Below, piece by piece: positions 26,988 to 35,649 of a stretch of 64,000 nt of DNA (the first letter of the stretch is position 1; every line of letters begins with the position of its first letter). The notes beneath the pieces are model-generated. The model was not told where the DNA came from. It was given only the letters and a program-made list of their open reading frames with translations, and did no database searches. The position numbers and the translations under genes were made by a program. The DNA lies in NCBI RefSeq assembly GCF_048820975.1, contig NZ_JBMEUF010000002.1, positions 1 to 64,000 on the forward strand, given 5' to 3'. This DNA comes from Glaciecola sp048820975 (GTDB taxonomy: Bacteria > Pseudomonadota > Gammaproteobacteria > Enterobacterales > Alteromonadaceae).

Positions 26988-27913
26988 GCAACACAAAACA
27001 GCTTCTTCAGCAGTTAGACACCATGGTATCTGAGGGGCGAAATCCAAACACAATGCGTTTAGATACTTTAAGTAATCATGAACTGCTGGCATGTATTAAT
27101 AGTGAAGATCAAAAAGTGGCTGGCGCTGTTAGAGATGCCATTCCAAGTATTGCAGAGGCTTTAAAGTTTGCGCTAGAAAGCCTACAAACAGGTGGGCGCT
27201 TAATTTATATAGGCGCAGGCACAAGCGGCAGATTAGGTGTGTTGGATGCAGTTGAATGCCGCCCTACTTTTTCTGTGCCAGATGATTTAGTCATAGGTAT
27301 CATTGCAGGGGGTGAAAGCGCACTTACCAACGCGGTTGAGGGAGCGGAAGATAACAGTGAACAAGGCAAGAATGACTTAACAGATATTGGCTTGTCATCT
27401 AAAGATACCCTTGTAGGTATTGCGGCTAGTGGCCGCACACCATATGTAATTGGCGCATTAAACTACGCGAATTCTATAGGCTGTAATACAGTGAGCGTGG
27501 TATGTAACCCCAACTCACCTATGTTAAGCCTTGCTAAAACCGGAATTTGTGCACACGTAGGGCCTGAATGTTTAAGCGGTTCAACTCGCATGAAATCAGG
27601 TACTGCACAAAAACTCATATTAAACATGCTGAGTACCGCAGTTATGGTTAAACTTGGTAAAGTGTATGAGAATCTAATGGTTGACGTAAACGCCACTAAT
27701 GAAAAATTGCACGCGCGTGCTATTAGAATAGTAATGCAGGCAACTCAGTGCGAAATGGACGATGCCAAACTTGCTTTGGAAAAAGCCAACAATAGCGCTA
27801 AACTGGCTATTTTGATGCTCTTAACGGGGCAAGAAGCCTCACAAGCCAGCAAACTGCTTGAAGGTCAAAACGGCCATTTACGCCAAGCACTTAATCAAAG
27901 TAACGATTCTTAA
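26984..27913 (+). CDS. murQ: N-acetylmuramic acid 6-phosphate etherase
   Basis: The 309-residue protein has the SIS-domain signature IYIGAGTSGRLGVLDAVE and the MurQ motif SGSTRMKSGTAQKLILNM, as in E. coli MurQ. It cleaves the lactyl ether of MurNAc 6-phosphate to give GlcNAc 6-phosphate and D-lactate. It overlaps the symporter gene by 4 bp and is followed 26 nt later by the amidase/YfeW fusion. In E. coli murQ is also near yfeW, but with a PTS permease (MurP) instead of a symporter. Confidence 0.96.
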   Translation: MSNTKQLLQQLDTMVSEGRNPNTMRLDTLSNHELLACINSEDQKVAGAVRDAIPSIAEALKFALESLQTGGRLIYIGAGTSGRLGVLDAVECRPTFSVPDDLVIGIIAGGESALTNAVEGAEDNSEQGKNDLTDIGLSSKDTLVGIAASGRTPYVIGALNYANSIGCNTVSVVCNPNSPMLSLAKTGICAHVGPECLSGSTRMKSGTAQKLILNMLSTAVMVKLGKVYENLMVDVNATNEKLHARAIRIVMQATQCEMDDAKLALEKANNSAKLAILMLLTGQEASQASKLLEGQNGHLRQALNQSNDS

Positions 27914-27939
27914 ACCAAATAAAAGAGTTTCAAGCCCCT

Positions 27940-30429
27940 ATGCAATTTTTAACTATGCCCTGTAAATTTATAAGCTTCACGGTTTGGGCAATGCTTGTAT
28001 CTAGCTGTGCTATAGATAACGGCCAAATAGAAACAGTTGATCTAAAATCACAAAACTCTAGCTATCGCGTAAAATCCTTAGTGATGCACTTTACGGCTGT
28101 AGATTATCAAAAGTCTGTATCTTACTTGGTGAATGAAGGGGGAGGCGTAAGCTCCCACTATCTCATCCCCATGAAAAATGACGCTACTTATCCCTATAAC
28201 GATATTAAAGTATATAAATTAGTAGATGAGACCGAGCGCGCTTGGCATGCTGGCGTGAGTTATTGGCAAGGCCGTAGCGGCTTAAATGACTCATCTATTG
28301 GCATAGAAATAGTTAATGTGCCCGAATGCACAGAGCAAGACGTTCCGCTAGGTTTCATAAAACCTAAACCCAGCTGCATCTACCCGCATTTTGAAGATGC
28401 GCAAATTGACGCGCTGATTCAGCTGAGTCAGGAAATTTTAGCGCGTAATCCTGATATAACACCTACGGCTGTAGTTGGGCACTCTGATATAGCCCCCTCA
28501 CGTAAGCACGATCCTGGTCCTAAATTCCCGTGGTATAAGCTTTATCAAGCCGGAATTGGTGCTTGGTTTGACATAGATACAGTGGCTAAATATCAAAAAA
28601 TATTTAGCCAACAACAAGCCAACATTGGCCTTATACAGAAGGCCTTGCGTATTTACGGTTACGGCATTACGCAAACGGGAGTGTTTGATCAACAAACACA
28701 AGACACATTGGGTGCGTTTCAAATGCACTTTCTTCCCACAAATGTGAATTATCAAGCCGACACGAATACAGTAGCAACCTTATTCGCCTTACTCGAAAAA
28801 TATTATGAATTAGCATCAGTAGAGCTATTACAAGAGTTTTACGATGCCGGCTCTGATTCAGTGAGTGCATCGCGCAATCATCATCAGCAGTTAAGTATGT
28901 TGTTCGCTTTTGAAGGTTCAAAAGCTAAGGACCATGCGGTTGTACGCTCACAATTTGTAGCCCAAAAGGGCAGCGGCACTCTTCGCCTCTCAAGTAAGCA
29001 AATTATTGACGCAAACATATATGTTAACGGCCATTTATTAAGTCTTACCGATGCTTGGGGCACAAGCGAAAATAACCGTGCAAGGCCTGCGGAATACGCT
29101 ATTGCAAGATACACGCGAAACGGTGTTAACAGTTTAAAAATAGACCAAGTTAAAACCGCAAGCGCTAGCCAAGATGACCTACCATTTATTGAAGTAAGCA
29201 TCCCGTACCCAATCTTAAAAGCGCCATCAAAAATTACCCAGCAATACGACTTCAGCGCCCTAGACTCTTTAATTGAACGCGATGTAGCAAATGGATTCCC
29301 AGGCGCCAGTATTATTGTTATTCATAAAGGCAAAATAATTAAACGCAGTGCTTATGGTTACGCAAGCAAATATAGCGCTGGCGGCACTTTGCTAGCCTAC
29401 CCACAGAAAATGTCAGAAAACACTTTATTTGATTTAGGAGCTAACACCAAAGTATTTGCTACCACTATTGCTATAATGAAGCTAATAGACGAAGGTAAAT
29501 TATCGTTATACGCACCCATTAGTGCTTACTTAAAAGAATATAATGGAGATGGCAGGAGCACTCGCACAATTGCAGATTTACTTTCCCACGCATCTGGCTA
29601 TAGTAACGACCTAGCCTTATTCAGTGACAAAAATGCCTTAGGCGAGGGGTTTTTCACCCAAGAGCGCGAACTTACGCAAAAGCTATTGCTAAATAACCTC
29701 CCCTTTAGTGCGTCAAGACGAAGTGACCAAGCTTATTCTGATACTAACTTTATGATTTTAGGTTTGTTAATTGAGCGCATAAGCCATATGCCTTTAGACA
29801 GCTACCTTGAAAACAAAATATACAAACCATTAAAATTAAATAACACCTTGTTTAAGCCTTTGGACAAAGGCCGTTTACCCATAGAGTTCGCCGCCAGTGA
29901 AATTTTTGGTGATACTCGAAACGGTGAACTTTCTTTCCCGAATATTCGAGAAAACGTGCTGCAAGGAGAAGTGAGTGATGAAACTGCGTATTACTCTATG
30001 CAGGGCGTATCAGGCCATGCGGGTTTATTTTCAAACATAGATGAACTAGCAGTTTTAGCGCAGCTGTTCTTAAATGGCGGTGGATACAATGATACACAGG
30101 TTTTTTCGCCCTATACACTGATGCGATTTGTGCACCCTGAATTTGTTAAAGACTCAATAGGTTTAGGCTGGCGCTTAGCGTCTGACGAAACAAAGTGGCA
30201 TTTTGGTGCTTATGCAAGTGCGGGAGCATACGGGCATACTGGGGAAACCGGTACCGCAAGTGTCATAGACCCAAACTTAGATTTAGCCATTATTTATTTG
30301 AGTAACAAAAATCATTCATTACCCACTGAAAATGGCACATTCGCGGCTGATAGTTACCAGAGCGCCGACTACGAAACGATTATGAATTTAGTATATGAAA
30401 CGGTTTTAGCGAATACCACTGAGCAATAA
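27940..30429 (+). CDS. AmiD-like N-acetylmuramoyl-L-alanine amidase fused to a YfeW-like serine-hydrolase domain with Ser-to-Ala change
   Basis: This 829-residue lipoprotein has a lipobox VSSC (C23, then Ala, so outer-membrane sorting is likely). Residues about 40-215 form an Amidase_2 domain with zinc ligands H50, H181 and D191 (HSDIAPSRKHDPGP), as in E. coli AmiD. A peptidoglycan-binding domain follows (about 228-265), then a beta-rich linker domain (about 310-420). Residues about 440-829 are a class C beta-lactamase/DD-peptidase fold closely resembling E. coli YfeW (TLFDLGANTKVFAT, YSMQGVSGHAGLFS). The YfeW SxxK nucleophile is replaced by alanine (A501-N-T-K504; codon GCT), while K504, Y599-S-D601 and H766-T-G768 remain. 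The amidase should cut the stem peptide from muramic acid. The second half may bind peptides rather than cleave them. Confidence 0.88.
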   Translation: MQFLTMPCKFISFTVWAMLVSSCAIDNGQIETVDLKSQNSSYRVKSLVMHFTAVDYQKSVSYLVNEGGGVSSHYLIPMKNDATYPYNDIKVYKLVDETERAWHAGVSYWQGRSGLNDSSIGIEIVNVPECTEQDVPLGFIKPKPSCIYPHFEDAQIDALIQLSQEILARNPDITPTAVVGHSDIAPSRKHDPGPKFPWYKLYQAGIGAWFDIDTVAKYQKIFSQQQANIGLIQKALRIYGYGITQTGVFDQQTQDTLGAFQMHFLPTNVNYQADTNTVATLFALLEKYYELASVELLQEFYDAGSDSVSASRNHHQQLSMLFAFEGSKAKDHAVVRSQFVAQKGSGTLRLSSKQIIDANIYVNGHLLSLTDAWGTSENNRARPAEYAIARYTRNGVNSLKIDQVKTASASQDDLPFIEVSIPYPILKAPSKITQQYDFSALDSLIERDVANGFPGASIIVIHKGKIIKRSAYGYASKYSAGGTLLAYPQKMSENTLFDLGANTKVFATTIAIMKLIDEGKLSLYAPISAYLKEYNGDGRSTRTIADLLSHASGYSNDLALFSDKNALGEGFFTQERELTQKLLLNNLPFSASRRSDQAYSDTNFMILGLLIERISHMPLDSYLENKIYKPLKLNNTLFKPLDKGRLPIEFAASEIFGDTRNGELSFPNIRENVLQGEVSDETAYYSMQGVSGHAGLFSNIDELAVLAQLFLNGGGYNDTQVFSPYTLMRFVHPEFVKDSIGLGWRLASDETKWHFGAYASAGAYGHTGETGTASVIDPNLDLAIIYLSNKNHSLPTENGTFAADSYQSADYETIMNLVYETVLANTTEQ

Positions 30430-30482
30430 GCGCGAGTTAATATGTTTTTACACAATAAGCAGTATCATTAGGAGAACCACAT

Positions 30483-31853
30483 TTGGATTGGTTAAGTATT
30501 ATCCCCCCATTGGTAGCCATTACGGTTGTACTATGGAAAAAAGAAGTGATTTTAGCTCTGCTTTTGGCAATTGTAAGCTCTGAGGCCTTATTACTGTTAA
30601 ATGCCAGTAACAATATTCTACTTACTCCTATTAATACTATAGAGCGTATGGTCAGCACCATTGCAAGTGCAGGTACATCACGGATACTGCTTTTTTCTTT
30701 GTTGGTAGGTGCGTTGCTTGCTTTTATGCGAGACTCTGGCGGGGTTGCAGCCTTTGTTAACAAACTTGTGAATTCAGGCATAGCCAAAACGAAAAGGCGC
30801 GCTGGCGGTATTACCATGCTTACTGGTATTGCGGTATTTATTGAATCAAATTTAAGCGTACTTACCGCTGGCATTATGGCTAGAGGCCTTTTTGACCGCT
30901 TCAAAATGAGCCGCGCTCGCTTAGCCTACATAATTGATAGCACAAGCGCGCCGGTGTGCATATTAATACTGCTAAATGGCTGGGGCGCATATGTACTGGG
31001 TTTGCTTGATGCGTATGAACTAAATGACAATTCCTTCATTATTTTATGGAGCACCATACCTTATAATATTTACGCGTGGTTAACCTTAGCCATTGTTGCC
31101 TACACAATTATAAGTGACAAAGTTCATGGCCCGTTGAAAGAGGCTGAGCAAAAGCTTGAGCGTTTAGATAGCCATATTGAAATCCCCGCTCCTACTAAGT
31201 CACGTTATATGTTGCTACCCTTGGCAACTATGATTATAAGCATGTTTGCCTTTATGGTGTGGACGGGCGATGGAAAACTGACTGAAGGCAGTGGCAGTAA
31301 ATCGGTGCTTTACGCAACATTTTTGGCTTGCATAGTGGGGTTCTCGCTTATTATTTTGAGTAAACGTAGTAACACTCAAGGCGCATTTAAAATTGGTTTT
31401 TCCGGTATGAATGAACTATTGCCCCTAGTGACTATTGTTATGCTGTCTATCGCCTTGGGCGCCAGTCTAAAAGTATTAGGGACAGGTTTGTTTGTATCAG
31501 GCTTGGTGGGTGAATATTTACCGTTTATCTTAGTTGTTCCCGCCTTATTTGTTGCTGGTGCGATTATTTCTTTCACCACCGGCACATCATGGGGAACATT
31601 TGCAATACTTATCCCCATTGGCATGCCCTTAGTTAGCGCTTTAGGTTTACCACCTGAGTTGGTATTGGCAGCCATATTAGGCGGCGGCATATTTGGTGAC
31701 CACTGTTCACCCATATCCGATACTACCGCGGTATCTTCATTAGCTGCAGGCGTTGACTTACTCACTCACGTTAAAACACAGTTACCGTATGCCTTGGCTA
31801 CCGGTGCGGTTACTATAGTGGCTTATATAGTTATTAGTATGGCGCTAATTTAG
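30483..31853 (+). CDS. NhaC-family antiporter
   Basis: The 456-residue membrane protein has about 11-12 hydrophobic helices and NhaC-family motifs, notably FIESNLSVLTAGIMARGLFD, TGTSWGTFAILIPIGMP and GGGIFGDHCSPISDTTAVSS. Members exchange Na+ for H+ or, in MleN, malate for lactate. The start is TTG at 30483 with AGGAG 8 nt upstream. It lies 53 nt after the amidase fusion and is probably part of the same operon. It may restore the Na+ gradient used by the symporter or carry lactate from MurQ; both are inferences. Confidence 0.85.
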   Translation: MDWLSIIPPLVAITVVLWKKEVILALLLAIVSSEALLLLNASNNILLTPINTIERMVSTIASAGTSRILLFSLLVGALLAFMRDSGGVAAFVNKLVNSGIAKTKRRAGGITMLTGIAVFIESNLSVLTAGIMARGLFDRFKMSRARLAYIIDSTSAPVCILILLNGWGAYVLGLLDAYELNDNSFIILWSTIPYNIYAWLTLAIVAYTIISDKVHGPLKEAEQKLERLDSHIEIPAPTKSRYMLLPLATMIISMFAFMVWTGDGKLTEGSGSKSVLYATFLACIVGFSLIILSKRSNTQGAFKIGFSGMNELLPLVTIVMLSIALGASLKVLGTGLFVSGLVGEYLPFILVVPALFVAGAIISFTTGTSWGTFAILIPIGMPLVSALGLPPELVLAAILGGGIFGDHCSPISDTTAVSSLAAGVDLLTHVKTQLPYALATGAVTIVAYIVISMALI

Positions 31854-31867
31854 CGCTTATACGCCCA

Positions 31868-31982
31868 CATCGTTGTTCCAGTTAACATCGTTGTTATAGC
31901 CCATATCGACACTCTCGTCACATCGTCATTCCCGCTCGCATCGTCATTCCCGCTCGCATCGTCATTCCCGCGAAGGCGGGAA
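31868..31982. repeat. degenerate 18-bp tandem repeat ending in a REP-like hairpin
   Basis: Units starting CATCG recur at 18-bp spacing: 31868, 31886, about 31904 (degenerate, 17 bp), 31921, 31939 and 31957. The last two full copies, CATCGTCATTCCCGCTCG, are identical and the first two share CATCGTTGTT. The sixth copy runs into a perfect hairpin TTCCCGC-GAAG-GCGGGAA (31965-31982), the common proteobacterial CATTCCCGCGAAGGCGGG palindrome. There is no T tract, so it is probably not a normal terminator. Confidence 0.8.
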
Positions 31983-32119
31983 CCTCATAACCCCCTCTCA
32001 AGATGAAAATAATGTTTGCTTATCAGCACATTGTGACTTTTGACACATGCACATATCTTGCCCGCTTAATATCCTAGTGATATCTTAATAATTGTAAAAC
32101 ACAGACAAGGAAAAAAGTC

Positions 32120-33019
32120 ATGGAGCATTCTCCCAGTATTTTGTGCTGCAATACTTTAAGTAAAAGTTATGGCAGTATTAGTGCGGTCAACCAACTTAGC
32201 TTTGAAATAAACGAACCCGGTGTTTACGCAATTTTAGGTAAAAATGGCGCCGGCAAAACGAGCCTGATAAAGTGTGCCCTGGGGCTAGAACCATGCAGTA
32301 GCGGTTCAATTAAGATATTTGGGCATGCGGCGGGTTCAATACACGCTAAATTACGTACAGGCGTTATTCTACAAGACTCCGACCTACCAGACTTACTTAC
32401 CATTCGCGAACAACTCACCTTGTTTAGTAGTTACTATCCTAAGCCTTTAGACATTAACAGCACCATCGAAAAATGTGACTTAGGTGACTTTGTTGACCGC
32501 AGATACAAACAATTAAGTGGCGGCCAGAAACGCAGAGCTCAATTTGCACTAGCGGTAATTGGTAACCCCGACCTAATTTTTTTAGATGAGCCTACAACCG
32601 GGCTTGATGTGGATGCAAGACGAACGCTGTGGAACGTTATTCGTGAATTCGCGCGTAAAGGCAAAACTATTGTACTCACAACACACTACTTAGAAGAAGC
32701 CGAGAACCTAGCTGACAATATTATGGTAATGGCTGGCGGTACAATGGTAGCAAACGCAACCGCTGACAAACTAAAGGCGCAAGCTCAAGGCTCTATTATA
32801 AAATGCGATACGATGCTTAGTGAATCTGAGCTACAAACTCTCCCGCAGGTTATAGATGTTTCGGTATCGGGAAGATTTACGCATATTCAAACAAGCCAAG
32901 CTAATATTAGCCTAATCGCATTGCTTCAAGCCGACCCTAACTTAACTGATTTAAGCGTTAACCAACCAAAGCTAGAAGACTTATTTGAGCAGCTCAGCAC
33001 GCAAGGAGAGCAAGTATGA
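32120..33019 (+). CDS. ABC-2 type transporter, ATP-binding protein
   Basis: The 299-residue protein has Walker A GKNGAGKT, the signature LSGGQKRRAQFALA, Walker B LIFLDEPTTGLDVDARR and the H-loop LTTHY. It then has a C-terminal extension typical of drug/lipid exporters of the CcmA/DrrA type. It powers the permease encoded immediately downstream with a 4-bp overlap. AAGGA precedes the ATG. The substrate is unknown. Confidence 0.9.
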   Translation: MEHSPSILCCNTLSKSYGSISAVNQLSFEINEPGVYAILGKNGAGKTSLIKCALGLEPCSSGSIKIFGHAAGSIHAKLRTGVILQDSDLPDLLTIREQLTLFSSYYPKPLDINSTIEKCDLGDFVDRRYKQLSGGQKRRAQFALAVIGNPDLIFLDEPTTGLDVDARRTLWNVIREFARKGKTIVLTTHYLEEAENLADNIMVMAGGTMVANATADKLKAQAQGSIIKCDTMLSESELQTLPQVIDVSVSGRFTHIQTSQANISLIALLQADPNLTDLSVNQPKLEDLFEQLSTQGEQV

Positions 33020-33756
33020 GGCATTCTACAAACGTATTTTTCCTAGAAACGGGCGCTGAAATTCTTAAAGCCTTCCGCGCCCTAGACTTTATTATTCCTA
33101 CATTAGGCATGCCCGCTGCATTTTACTCCTTATTCGCCATTATGTTACCCGGCGGGAGCAATAATGCGGCTTATTTGCTAGCCACCTACGGTGTTTTTGG
33201 TGTTATGGCCCCAGCTATTTTTGGCTTTGGAATAAGTGTGGCCAATGAGCGCGACCGAGGATGGTTAGACCTTAAACGTGCCTCGCCAAGCAGCGCAGTC
33301 ACATACATTGGCGCTAAAATATGTAGCACCTTACTATTTGCTAGTATGTCTTTGATTATTATATACGCCATTGCAGGCTTTGCTGCAGGCGTGCGCCTAC
33401 CAACAGCCACTTGGTCACTGATGCTGTTCGTTCATATTTTAGCCACTTTCCCATTCATATTAGTTGGGTTATCGATTGGTTTTTTGTGCAGCAATAACGC
33501 AGCGGTTGCCATATCTAACGTTTTCTTTTTAGCCTTAGCGGCGCTAGGTGGTTTATGGATACCCATAACTATATTTCCTGATGCCATGAAAATGTTCGCA
33601 ATGTTACTCCCTAGTTTCCACTTGAGTGAAATAGCACTATATGTATTAGGTGCGCCTGGTGAACGTAATATTATGATGAATATTATGGCCATTGTTATTA
33701 TTACACTTGCACTACTTGGGTTTACTCGTTTTGCATGGTCGCGCCAGCGCAACTAA
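33016..33756 (+). CDS. ABC-2 type transporter, permease protein
   Basis: The 246-residue protein has six hydrophobic segments and the ABC-2 membrane domain. Recognisable pieces are NERDRGWLDLKRASPSSA between helices 2 and 3 and LAALGGLWIPITIFPDAMK before the last helices. It overlaps the ATPase gene by 4 bp and forms the membrane part of the exporter. The gene is followed 22 nt later by the amidohydrolase gene. Confidence 0.88.
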   Translation: MRHSTNVFFLETGAEILKAFRALDFIIPTLGMPAAFYSLFAIMLPGGSNNAAYLLATYGVFGVMAPAIFGFGISVANERDRGWLDLKRASPSSAVTYIGAKICSTLLFASMSLIIIYAIAGFAAGVRLPTATWSLMLFVHILATFPFILVGLSIGFLCSNNAAVAISNVFFLALAALGGLWIPITIFPDAMKMFAMLLPSFHLSEIALYVLGAPGERNIMMNIMAIVIITLALLGFTRFAWSRQRN

Positions 33757-33778
33757 GCAACAATTAAAGGAATAAATA

Positions 33779-35641
33779 ATGATAAAACATGTATTTGCAT
33801 ACACGACCGCAGGCCTAGCACTCGTCATCATTGTTCTTTTGATGGTGTTACCTACCCCCATTGAGCAAGTTCGCGATGTGAATAAAACACCCAATAACGC
33901 GAATATTAGTCATAACATAGAGTTTGTTACGAATGTGACAGTGTTTAACGGCGAAGCTTTTATTCCAGAGATGAGTGTTGAACTTGAGAATGGATTGATA
34001 AAAAAGATTGATAGCGCCGATGCGATGTCTGCTGATATAAACGATAGTGTAAATGTGCTAGATGCCACCGGGCTTACAATGTTGCCAGGCTTAATAGATG
34101 CGCATACCCATACGTGGGGCAATGGTTTAGCCGATACCTTACGTTTTGGTGTAAGCACCCATCTTGATATGTTTACCAATGAATCACTATTAGTGAACAC
34201 ACGGAGTGACAGAGAGAATCTGCAGGAGTTCAAACGCGCTGATCTCTTCAGTTCTGGCACCTTAGCAACCGTGGATAAGGGGCATGGCACACAATTTGGT
34301 TTCGCAATAGATACCATTGCAACTATCAGTGATATTGCGCCATTTGTTGCCAAGCGCAAAGCACAAGGCGCTGATTATATTAAGCTTGTTTACATGCCCT
34401 ATCAGAATCATATGCCTAGCTTATCATTAGCATTGGCTGAAGAGCTTGTTAAACAAGCTCACGCACATGACATGTTGGCCTTAGCGCATATATCGTCACA
34501 ACAAGCGGCCCTTGACATGATCAACGCCAACATTGATGGCTTAGTACATATCTTTGCCGATAGCATTGCTGGCCCAGAAATAATAGCACTAGCGAAAAAC
34601 AAAGGCGTTTTTATTATACCTACCCTGTCGGTAATAGATGGAGTTGATAAGGCCGCTACGGCAAAGCAAGTACTGGCTAACCCTAGCGTAAGAAAGATGA
34701 TGTCGTCGGCGCAGTTAGGCACTTTACAAACAAGCTACCCATATGCGGGTAGCGCCTTTAGCATCGCCAAAGCACAACAGAATGTAGCATTGTTTCACGA
34801 AGCTGGTGTAGCTATTCTAAGCGGCTCTGATGCGCCTAATCCCTCTACCGCTTATGGCGTAAGTGCTCATACCGAAATGCAGCTCCTTCATGCCAGCGGC
34901 CTGAGTATAGTTGAAGCTATTAATGCAGCCAGTTTATTGCCAGCAAAGTTATTTGCATTAGATGACCGCGGCAGTATAGAAATTGGCAAGCGTGCCGACT
35001 TTATGTTAGTGCCTAACAGCATTTCAACTAACATTAAAAGCAGCTTAGCGCTCAAACATGTGTTCAAAAATGGGCATAGGCTAAATATTCAGGTTCCTGT
35101 AGCGAATGACGCTCCTACTGCTCAATCGGATGTACTTGGCAACTTTGAGCAAGATAGCTTAGAAAATGTGGAGACACTACCTGATTTTATATGGAGTGAG
35201 TCAAACGATAAGATGGCGGGCGGTAATTCAAGCGCGGCACTTTCACTCTCATCAGGCGGTGCAAACAATACAAACCAATCACTCCACGTTACAGGAGCCA
35301 TTGAAGCTGGCTTCGCTTTTCCATGGGCAGGTGCGGCAGTTGGAGATTTCATTGCGCCCGTTTCTGGCTTGAATATAAGCGCCTATACCCACTTAGAGTT
35401 TTGGATAAAGGGCACGCCTGGCAAATATCAAGTGATGGCCTTTGATGCAGGTTTTGCATCGGGCAATGCTAGAATACCTGCCAATCAACACTTTACTATT
35501 ACGCAAACATGGCAAAAAGTGAGCCTCCCCTTGGATAATTTTGACAACTTCAACCTAAAAGCCTTTGCAGGTTTGGCGTTTGTAGCCGGCTCTGAATTAA
35601 GTGAATTTGAGTTTTATATAGATGAAATTACGCTGAAATAA
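33779..35641 (+). CDS. membrane-anchored or exported amidohydrolase with C-terminal carbohydrate-binding-like domain
   Basis: The 620-residue protein has an N-terminal hydrophobic helix (about 7-23) serving as signal or anchor. The amidohydrolase barrel has metal ligands H109-T-H111 (GLIDAHTHTWG), a possible bridging lysine in DYIKLVYMP, His motifs LALAHISS and GLVHIFAD, and aspartate in LSGSDAPNPST. This resembles imidazolonepropionase/prolidase-like enzymes. Residues about 460-620 form a separate beta-sandwich (LEFWIKGTPGKYQVMAFDAG), like CIA30/carbohydrate-binding modules. AAAGGA precedes the ATG. It lies between the ABC exporter and the CPA1 antiporter in a probable operon. The substrate cannot be deduced. 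Confidence 0.8.
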   Translation: MIKHVFAYTTAGLALVIIVLLMVLPTPIEQVRDVNKTPNNANISHNIEFVTNVTVFNGEAFIPEMSVELENGLIKKIDSADAMSADINDSVNVLDATGLTMLPGLIDAHTHTWGNGLADTLRFGVSTHLDMFTNESLLVNTRSDRENLQEFKRADLFSSGTLATVDKGHGTQFGFAIDTIATISDIAPFVAKRKAQGADYIKLVYMPYQNHMPSLSLALAEELVKQAHAHDMLALAHISSQQAALDMINANIDGLVHIFADSIAGPEIIALAKNKGVFIIPTLSVIDGVDKAATAKQVLANPSVRKMMSSAQLGTLQTSYPYAGSAFSIAKAQQNVALFHEAGVAILSGSDAPNPSTAYGVSAHTEMQLLHASGLSIVEAINAASLLPAKLFALDDRGSIEIGKRADFMLVPNSISTNIKSSLALKHVFKNGHRLNIQVPVANDAPTAQSDVLGNFEQDSLENVETLPDFIWSESNDKMAGGNSSAALSLSSGGANNTNQSLHVTGAIEAGFAFPWAGAAVGDFIAPVSGLNISAYTHLEFWIKGTPGKYQVMAFDAGFASGNARIPANQHFTITQTWQKVSLPLDNFDNFNLKAFAGLAFVAGSELSEFEFYIDEITLK

Positions 35642-35649
35642 GGGTTTAA

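Noticed and set aside
31868..31982. CRISPR array
   Set aside because: The 18-bp units are directly tandem with no spacers and no cas gene is nearby.
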